From: Porogramme epimiltina
Taxonomy: Eukaryota; Basidiomycota; Agaricomycetes; Polyporales; Polyporaceae
NCBI GenBank assembly: GCA_900155495.1
Contig: FTLJ01000250.1
Coordinates: 52,331-116,330 of the forward strand
Reading direction: 5' to 3'
DNA length: 64,000 bases
Position numbers and translations under genes: made by a program. How positions within the stretch are numbered: position 1 is the first letter of the stretch; every line of letters starts with the position of its first letter. Below the pieces are notes generated by a model, which did no database searches, was not told where the DNA came from, and saw only the letters and a program-made list of their open reading frames with translations. Below, one piece after another: positions 56,798-64,000 of this stretch.

Positions 56798-58079
56798 ATG
56801 GCCGGACACACTACTGACCTCGACAAAGGCAAGGAAAACGCCGGTCGTCGCCATCGCAGACGTTAACCGCGTCTGGTCTTTAGCCCACGCCGCCCTCCGC
56901 CTTCTCCAAGACACATGCGACGCCGCCATCGATGCCCTCCAACAACCCCTCTCCTCGACACAGATCGCGCTCCTCCCCTCCCGCCCGACGCCTGATATTC
57001 TGCACAAGGACACACAAGCACTCCTAACACTCGTCTATACATCTACCACCAAAGTTGCGCTCGTCCTGCGCCCCGCGACCCCGGCACCCGCCGCGGCACT
57101 CGCACCGATCGCAGACCTCGGCACATCCGTGACGTCCCTCGCGACGTGCGCGACGCTATATGGCTTCCACGGGGCGACGCTCGCCGCGGACGCGAGGCGG
57201 CTTGCGCGGGATGTGGTCGAAAGTGTGCGCGCGTTCGTGGCTGGGATGGTGGGCGCGGATGCGGGCGCGGCGGGGGAGGGCGACTACCTGGTGCGCACCG
57301 GCGCGGTGCACGATCTCGTCGAGCGCGCGAGGAAGGAGATGCCTGTGAGCAACGTGGATGCGGTGAAGAGGAGGTGGAGGGCAGATAGGGAGATGGTCGC
57401 GGACGCGGCGGGGGAGATCGACGCGATGCTCGAGGATGGGGCAGGGGAAGGAGACGAGGATGAGGACGAGGAGGCGGACGAACTTGATGAGGAATGGGGT
57501 GAACTGGGGTTTGGCTCGAGCAAGAAGATGTCGCCAGAAGAGGTCGAACGTACAAAGAAGGTGAGTACTTGTCATAGCTTGGCGGTTGTCGAATGCCGCT
57601 CTCCACTGCAAGTCGTTGACTGACTGACTGGGTCGTAGGTACAACCTCTGGTGCGATTCGCTACGCTTTTCCACAAGCGCGTCCTACCGGACGTGCTTGG
57701 TGTACTGCCGGCAACCCCCTCGGAACTGGACGCACTGAACGCGGCCCTGGATGCCCTCCCGCCACAATCCAACGCTATAGTGCTCGCGGTAGAAGAGGTT
57801 GTCGCAGCACTGTATGCACCCCAGAAACCCGACGTGCTCGCGGCCGCCATAACATCGCTCGTCCAAGCAGCACGCCGACTGCATGCGCTCATTACGGTCG
57901 ACCAACTCATGCCTTCCATGGACCTCGCCAAAGAGATGGCTGGCTTGAGCGTCGAGGGTGCGCCAGAGAAGAAGCCTAAAGATCCGCGGAAATGGTTTGC
58001 GTTGTGCATAGCGCAGATCGACAAGTCGGCGAAGGTCGTAGATGAAATTGTGTCTCTTCAGACTAGTAATGCTACATGA
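56798..58079 (+). CDS. Grap2/cyclin-D-interacting protein family (GCIP-like), 5' end uncertain
   Basis: The main frame reads 'VVAIADVNRVWSLAHAALRL', 'ILHKDTQALLTLVYTSTTKV', 'VTSLATCATLYGFHGATLAA', 'RRWRADREMVADAAGEIDAM', then an acidic run. A phase-0 intron (57561-57638) leads to 'PLVRFATLFHKRVLPDVLGV', 'AVEEVVAALYAPQKPDVLAA' and the C-terminus with 'KDPRKWFALCIAQIDKSAKV' to 58079. Helical periodicity, the acidic middle and the 'KWF..C..QIDK' motif fit the Grap2/cyclin-D-interacting (CCNDBP1) family, which dampens cyclin D/CDK signalling in animals; the fungal role is unknown. The nearest ATG (56798, 'MAGHTTDLDKGKENAG') is in a frame that must shift by one base near 56843 to reach the conserved part. 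See the finding on this gene. Confidence 0.62.
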
Positions 58080-59814
58080 CTTCGCCCATTGGACCCCAGC
58101 CTTGGTGCTTCGAGCCCTACGCCTCTAGTTCCAGGACGCCTGCAGCGCTTCAGCATCGATATGTCTAAGTTGAGACTATATCGCACGCGAGTATTGATCG
58201 AGTACTCTCCAATTACCGAACTAAATAATGCCTTCTAATAGGGAGAACTGGTATACGCTCGTTGCCGAACAAGTAACTATCACTTGTTCCGAAGCTCAAC
58301 AGCACTCTAGGATACCCATTTCTCCCAGCCTGTTAGGCTATATACTGCACCCTCATGAATCACTCGATCTTACATTCCGCCAGACCACACACATCGGCTC
58401 CCGTATGCCTCTACAGATCACAGGTGTACTGAACGCCCCTGCAGAAAGTCTGTTTTCCGGTGAGTGTCTCAAATCGTGATATGAACGTTGCGCGTTTTGA
58501 CGTTGCGTCGGCATGAGCAGCACGTCAAACCTTGATCTTGTATAGCACGACGTCCCTTCCGACAGCCTAACGGCGATATGCCCTACCCGCCAAACACGGT
58601 TTAGCGACAGCCATTCACGAGGGCTAACGTCGACTGAAAGGCTCAACGTTTGCCTGGTCAAGCTATCCCTCCCGCCGCCACCGACAGTTTCTGTCGATGT
58701 GGTTCGTTAAGCGGGACAGTTATCGACCACGCTTCCCTCCGCAATCATTGACCAAACAAGCACGGGACAGGGTTACGGTAGTGGCAGTGACATCCGCCAC
58801 AAGTTTGAACTCTCGTCGAGGCCGCGCCTATAGCGATATGGTACTGCCTGTCCTGGACTTCTTCCACGCCCTAAGGTTCGGCGATCCCCAGAAGCTATGT
58901 CTTCGGGTCAAAAAAGCTTTACCTCGTATTGCGGCGGGGCACTTCGGGGCAAGGCGAGGCAGTTGATCACGGATGGAATGTGCAGTTGCAAACGAAACAG
59001 ACCAGCGCAGCGCAGTGCATCACACCGCTGCGCGGCGGAACCGCTCCTGTGATTTTCGGCGCGTGGGCAGCGCGAACCCCCTCGTGTGCCCGCTCGCGCG
59101 ATGCATCTTCCAAAGAACCCAGATTTACACTGGGCGAGTCTTTGGGCTTCGCTCGGGGAGGGATCGCCGTGTGGACCCCTCGACTTACACTGAGCAAACA
59201 GCGGCGGGAACTCAGGTGCGGCGAGGTTGGCGTACTACTGGGTGGTTCGCGCTACGGAAGTAGTCAGACATGATCGCCTTCCGCTGCGCGTTCCCTGCCG
59301 GACGCAGCGAGGGCGTATCGCACGGAAAAGTCGAGGCGTGCGCTCCACATACGGCGGCCGTGCGCCAGGCTCTCGTCTTCGCCGATGGAGCCGGGAGTCG
59401 TGTCCCTGTATCATGTCCCGGGGGCAAGGTGGCCGCGCCGGGTTAGAATAGAGCATAATTACGGATGGGGCGGAGCGCCCCCGCGGGGGTCGAGACTTGA
59501 ACTAGTAAGGTACAGGATATGTACGAACACAGCGAAGAAGAGAGGTCCGTAGAAAGGGGGCAGCACGAGGGGGTATCGGCAGCCGGTGGTAGGGGCGGAT
59601 GTATAGCCATGGTGAGTGGAGGAGCGACAGAGCCCAAGGGAGGACAGAAGAGGAGAAGGGAAGGGAACCGAGCGAGCGTAGAGTACACCCAGGAGTACAG
59701 GAACATGATTATCATGACGGCGGACGAGAGCAAACCTAAACAACCTCAAATCCTTCTGCGGTTGTGCAAAAAAGATGGGCGAGTCAGCGTTCATATGCCT
59801 GCGGGCACCTGAAA
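58080..59814. other. Long convergent intergenic region
   Basis: About 1.7 kb between two convergent stops. The open frames on both strands (for example 58228-58479 and 58697-59456) lack domains, introns in frame and expected codon bias. I see no tRNA and no terminal repeats. Confidence 0.5.
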
Positions 59815-61390
59815 CTACCCACCTGTCATGGGGGCTTTCCGCATGTCGATGTCCGGGGACACGTCGCGCTCCGTGCGCACCTCGACGACGACGTGCGCAG
59901 GGCCGCGCGGGCGCCCGTGGTGCTCCGCGCTGCCCGAGAGCTTCCCGAGCGAGATCTCCTGCGGGCCGCGGTGGCTCTGGAACGTCGAGGTGCCGTCGAG
60001 CGAGCGCCCGTGCGAGTGCTGGAAGTGGTGCGAGCTCTGGCCGGAGCCGCCGCCCCCGCCGGAGAAGGTGTTCACGGCGGAGCGCATCGAGCGCAGCTGC
60101 GCGCGGTTGTTGAAGATGAGCATGAGCGAGTTGGTGTAGAGCTTGCTCAGGATGAACGCGCTGCGGGCGGGAGGCGGGTCAGGCTTTGTGAAAAAGGGGG
60201 GTGAGAAGGCGGGTGCTCACGGCGTCATGTGCAGGTTGTTGTGCTTGAAGACCATACAGAGGATAAGGTCCAGGGTCGCAAAGGACGCGGTGACCGAGCC
60301 GGTCTCGACGGTGACCCGGATGAGCCTTGAGATGAGCTTATCCGACGCCAGACCTTGCTTCTCTTTCGAGAGCTGGTCGAGGCACTCTAGTCAGGCACAA
60401 GATCGATGGGCATGACCGTGGTCGGCCTACGCACCAGATAGATCATGCACACCGCGATGAGGACGTCGCAGAAGCTGCTTCCGCCGAGCCAAACAATTAG
60501 CGTCGCCTGCGCTTGCTGTTGGATGAGGGCGTTGTTGTTAGTACCCATAGGGCCTGTCTAAAGTGCGCATTTCTGTGAGGGTCCATCCATTAAAATGAAA
60601 GTAGTTGGACTCACAATGATCCCTGTGGCAATCCCAGCCGATCCTTGCATGACAGCAACCTGCGACGACAGTTTAGCACAACCCCTAGAGCCGCAGGCCT
60701 CCTACGAGACGTACCAGCGCGATAAATATGGCCAGTACCCGCGATCTGCTGATAATGAATATGCGCCATGCAAAGAATATTTGCACCGTCGCGGAGACTA
60801 GAGGGGGAGATCAGTACGGAGAAACGATGTGGCTCTAAGGACGATGTGATGCGCACCGATTCCGCTCATGAGCGGGAAGTCAAACCACAGCCATTGCGGG
60901 CTGTTTAGCGCGTTGAGGTCGCCCCATCCGGCGCCGAAGACGGCGAAGGCGTCGTGGGTCGCGAGGACGATTTGCACGCACTCTACGACGAAAAGGCCGT
61001 AGACTGGAGAAGGTAGTCAGTAACAGCACCAGGCTGATAGGGGCTGTGGCTCAACTAAACGCCTTAAGGCGGGGTGGGTCGTTAGGGAACTGAAGGTAGT
61101 AGTTGTCTGTGGGGGAGGGAGTAAGCGAAGTGAGAATGAGCCGAGCCACGATGGCAGAGACATGCACTCACACACTTGAACACACAACACTCCAAAGAGG
61201 CCATAATTGAAAAGGTGGCCCAACAGCTGAGGGGAGGGGAGGTAAGAAAAACGAGCGTCAAGGACGGCGGGACGGACGGCTCACTGGAGGACCCGCGCTG
61301 GTGACATCGGGAAAAATAAGCTTGGAAGAGGGTTAGAGGGCAGAGGCGGACGTACAGCAGTGCGATATCGCTTGGGATGTCAGAGGCCAT
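59815..61390 (-). CDS. DUF6534-type multi-pass membrane protein (basidiomycete receptor-like family)
   Basis: About eight exons from the ATG at 61390 ('MASDIPSDIALL'). Membrane segments in order are 'LLGHLFNYGLFGVLCVQV', 'VYGLFVVECVQIVLATHDAF', 'SATVQIFFAWRIFIISRSR' with 'VLAIFIAL', 'VAVMQGSAGIATGII', 'TLIVWLGGSSFCDVLIAVCM', 'LIRVTVETGSVTASFATLDL', and a last segment around 'MVFKHNNLHMTP' and 'LSKLYTNSLMLIFNNRAQLR'. The 'YYLQFPNDPP' loop, the 'QIFFAWRI' helix and the 'LYTNSLM..NNRAQLR' end are the family's signature. The C-terminal tail is Gly/Ser/His-rich and stops at 59815-59817. This family of about seven helices is greatly expanded in agaricomycetes; ligand and function are unknown. Gene order gives no clue to its partners. 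Confidence 0.85.
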
Positions 61391-63900
61391 GGGAGCGGGG
61401 GGGTGCAAGGGGTGATGCGTCATGCCGGCACGTCGCGGTTATATGGCCTGCCAGTGCTCGGCCTGTTTAGTGTTTTCGTGCGGACGCGCAGGCGCTCCCC
61501 GTCCGCACGCACATGGGGCTGGAGAGTCAGCCGTTTCACCGCCATGGCATTGTCGCCTTCCCGATTACTCCAAAAGAGACAAGGAGGTGTGATGGGTGAT
61601 TCGCGTGGGGATCCATCTCAAGATTATTGCGACCCGAGAATAGTACCGGCGCGCGCGGTGTCCTGCCCCGCGCGCGGGCACACAGCCGTCCATGGAGGGG
61701 GTACCGACAGCGGGGGAGAGCCGAAGGTTGATGGGGCTGCTGCAGCGGATGGTGCGCAACGTGGGATCCAAAGAGCACAAGGGCGATTGTCGAGAAGTTC
61801 GCACCCTCTTCCTCTCTCTCTAGCGAGGGCTTCTGCGCAGACGCCGTTCCGCAGGACGGGCAGCGTTCGATGATCCGCGATAGGGCATGGTGTCCCGATG
61901 TGCGCGCCTGGTAATGGAGCACGGCGCGTGCGGCCGCGCTGTTGACAGGAGACATGGCCCCCGGTGCGCCCGGCGGAGGGATTGGGTTTGACAGGACCGC
62001 AGCGTGCCGGCAGCAGTCGAGGGGGCGGAGTCCAATGGAGCACGGGCGGCCATCGCCCACACACCAGCGGACGGCGAGTCTCCACGGTCCCTGCAAGCGA
62101 AGCACAGGCCATCTGACCCGCCGAGCCCCTTGTGAATTCGCCTTTTCGCCCCCGAGGACGTATTGCAGACCGTATTCCGCCCGCGGAGAGGGCTCGTCCG
62201 GCATGCCGCGAGCGTGCTCTCGCTTGGCTGCAGCCTCCGACAGTGTACAAGTACGCGACTCGGACATTAGTCCGCCGCGTAGATGCCCTGGAGCCCGAGA
62301 GCGCACGCCTAGTCAGTTCGCGTCTCCTGTGCGATTCAAAACGTAAAAAAGGCAATGCCAGCTCACCCATGTAGTTGACGAATTCCTCCAGCGCCAAGTA
62401 TCGCCGAAAGGGCGAGTGGGAAGTGGGAAAGCTGAGTCTCCAACCGGGCGTCCCGAACGCTGCTCCGCCGCCACTCTTCCAGATCGCCCTGCTGGAGCAT
62501 CATCATCATAGTGCTGAGTTCGAGAAGCTCCTCAGCGCGCCGAGTTCTAGGGGCTGGATATTATCGCGCCGAGGCCACCTCGCCCCCTGTCCGTGTCCGG
62601 TACCGACCTCCGAGAGGACGTCGCGACGCCGGAGCATGTCGGCAGCACGCCGTGTTCCCCAGGGAGACTTGGAGGCCGAACACGGAGGCCGACGACGAAC
62701 AATCGGCCGGTGTGGCGTGCGCGACAGGTGCCTCCGAGAGGAAGAGACCGTCTGCGGGCGCGCAGGAAGGGCGCGAGGACAGAGAAGGCGGGCTAGAAGC
62801 GGCGCCCGGAGATGCGTCACGGATAGAAGGACGGGCGGGAGCACGCTTGGCCTTGTCCGAACCACAGAACATCGTCAGAGCCCCATCGGAGTTACCGATC
62901 GCCCGCCACCAGCGCCACCCCGCCGCCGCCACGGGATCTCCCGGAAGCACGACTAGATCAATCGGCGTCAAAGTCTTTTACAGTTCAAGTTATCAATGCG
63001 CACGGCGCAGTGTGAGCGTGTGCCAGTGCATGATCTCATCTCTCCGCCGCGACGGCCTCTCTCCATCTTTTGTTCGCGAAGCCCTGGGCTGGACGTCTTC
63101 TGAGGCATACATCATTTCGGCCGTAACGCGTTCCCCCGCGCGAACAGTCATAGTCGGAAATTCCGGAAAGGTCTGATGAGACCTGGATCTTCCTTGGGTG
63201 CCGTATGGGGATGGCGGGGAGACGATTATGGTTATGTATCTATGCTTACGTTGAGGAGAGGCAGGACGCTTCGTGCTGCTATGCCACCTTGCGAGGGTGT
63301 TTACGAGAATGGCAAGCAACTTCATGGTCTCTAAGCAGCCATCTTTTCATGAGTGATGCACCCTCGTTGTTCACTGCTGCGTGGGGGTCTTGATCAAGTA
63401 GTCAAACGAAAAGAGCGTTGCGCCTTCCTATACACCCACGGACGGGGATATACCAGGTACGCCGCAGGTGGCCTCGGTCCACTATTTGTGATCATTGCCC
63501 ACTGCGCTCACCCGGGGCCGGCGCCGGTGTTTGTCTATCACAGATTGTCTAGAGGAAGGCGTAAGCACATCAAAAACCACATACCGCTCAGCGATGCTTC
63601 TCTAACAGGTGCCTTAGAATTCTGAATAGTTTGCAGCCTCGTGATAGGTCTCGTAGAAGGCCGCCAGCGGCATTCATGCGAGTCTGAGTAAGAAGCGTTC
63701 GTTAGCGTCAACTCAATAAGAAGAATCAGGTTTTACACGCTCACGGCTGTCCTACTCAACGCCAGGGCGATCAGTAACAGAAGTAGATTATTATTATTAT
63801 TTGGTCCAAGGGTTTCTGGAACGTGTTTCGCTCTGGCAGGGTCGATTCGGTGCGGCAGGGCCTCATATTGTGGGAGATACATCAGGAAAAAGTCTACCCG
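61391..63900. other. No confident gene
   Basis: About 2.5 kb at the right of the window. A minus-strand segment near 62350-62440 reads 'FRRYLALEEFVNYMG' directly before a GTGAGC donor and could be one exon of a gene I cannot assemble. Other frames here (61624-62397 minus, 62511-63176 plus) are long only because the sequence is GC-rich. A short TTA microsatellite lies at about 63788-63801. Confidence 0.4.
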
Positions 63901-63901
63901 C

Positions 63902-63997
63902 CCGTAGTACCACAAGGGGGTGTTTATTGCCCTCTGTAGCGCCCATAGCACTCTGTAGCACGGGGCTTACGCTGTAGTGCTCTGTAGTACACTGTAG
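63902..63997. repeat. CTGTAG repeat cluster at window edge
   Basis: CTGTAG occurs at 63934, 63953, 63972, 63982 and 63992, a spacing of 19, 19, 10 and 10 bp, with a related CCGTAGTAC at 63902. Most copies are followed by CR or YRC. The cluster runs off the window, so its full extent is unseen. Confidence 0.7.
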
Positions 63998-64000
63998 CAG

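Noticed and set aside
58228..59456. Several frames in the convergent interval after the Grap2-like gene
   Set aside because: None has a domain, none joins to another by good splice sites, and codon use differs from the neighbouring genes.
62511..63176. 221-codon plus-strand frame near the right end
   Set aside because: It is Arg/Ser/Ala-rich GC-driven sequence with equally long frames on the other strand and no motif.

Overview
The window is nuclear DNA of a fungus, most probably an agaricomycete basidiomycete and possibly a polypore. The signs are dense genes split by many short GT-AG introns of about 45-70 nt, GC-rich coding sequence, a seven-helix receptor-like protein of the basidiomycete DUF6534 type, an F-box/WD40 protein and a PhoD-type phosphatase. 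There is no bacterial, plasmid or phage backbone and no CRISPR array. I recognise 24 protein genes (the first cut by the window edge), one intron-containing tRNA gene, and a repeat cluster at the extreme right end. All gene models were built by eye from reading frames, family motifs and splice sites.

Left part (1-21 kb): a truncated leucine-rich-repeat gene (RAM/Sog2-like), the DEAD-box helicase SPB4, a CCCH zinc-finger/coiled-coil gene (copy A), tRNA-Ile(UAU), an orphan ABC ATPase, TOM40, a cytosolic HSP70 with a phased heat-shock-element promoter, a secreted PhoD-type phosphatase, a class II aldolase, a SWIM-RING protein and a cis-prenyltransferase.

Middle (21-45 kb): CCCH/coiled-coil copy B, which shares all three intron positions and phases with copy A, then SLT11 (splicing), NPR2 (TORC1 regulation, with a probable GC-AG intron), RCL1 (18S rRNA processing), UBA3 (NEDD8 activation) and an F-box/WD40 gene. 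Mitochondrial PheRS (MSF1), the GrpE-type co-chaperone MGE1 and trifunctional C1-tetrahydrofolate synthase follow, the last with paired in-frame starts that suggest mitochondrial and cytosolic products. A PNGase A-type amidase closes this part.

Right part (45-64 kb): a Pmp3-type membrane protein with an unusually long hydrophilic tail, a four-finger C2H2 regulator, FBP1, a Nur1-like nuclear-rim protein, a single-pass coiled-coil protein with two possible C-termini, a Grap2/cyclin-D-interacting protein with a problematic 5' end, and a DUF6534 membrane protein. The last 2.6 kb has no gene I can support and ends in a CTGTAG repeat cluster.

Most genes are housekeeping: RNA processing, mitochondrial import and translation, one-carbon metabolism, gluconeogenesis, neddylation. 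I found no defence island, biosynthetic cluster or transposon. The observation most worth following is the CCCH/coiled-coil paralogue pair, for which I can name no function.
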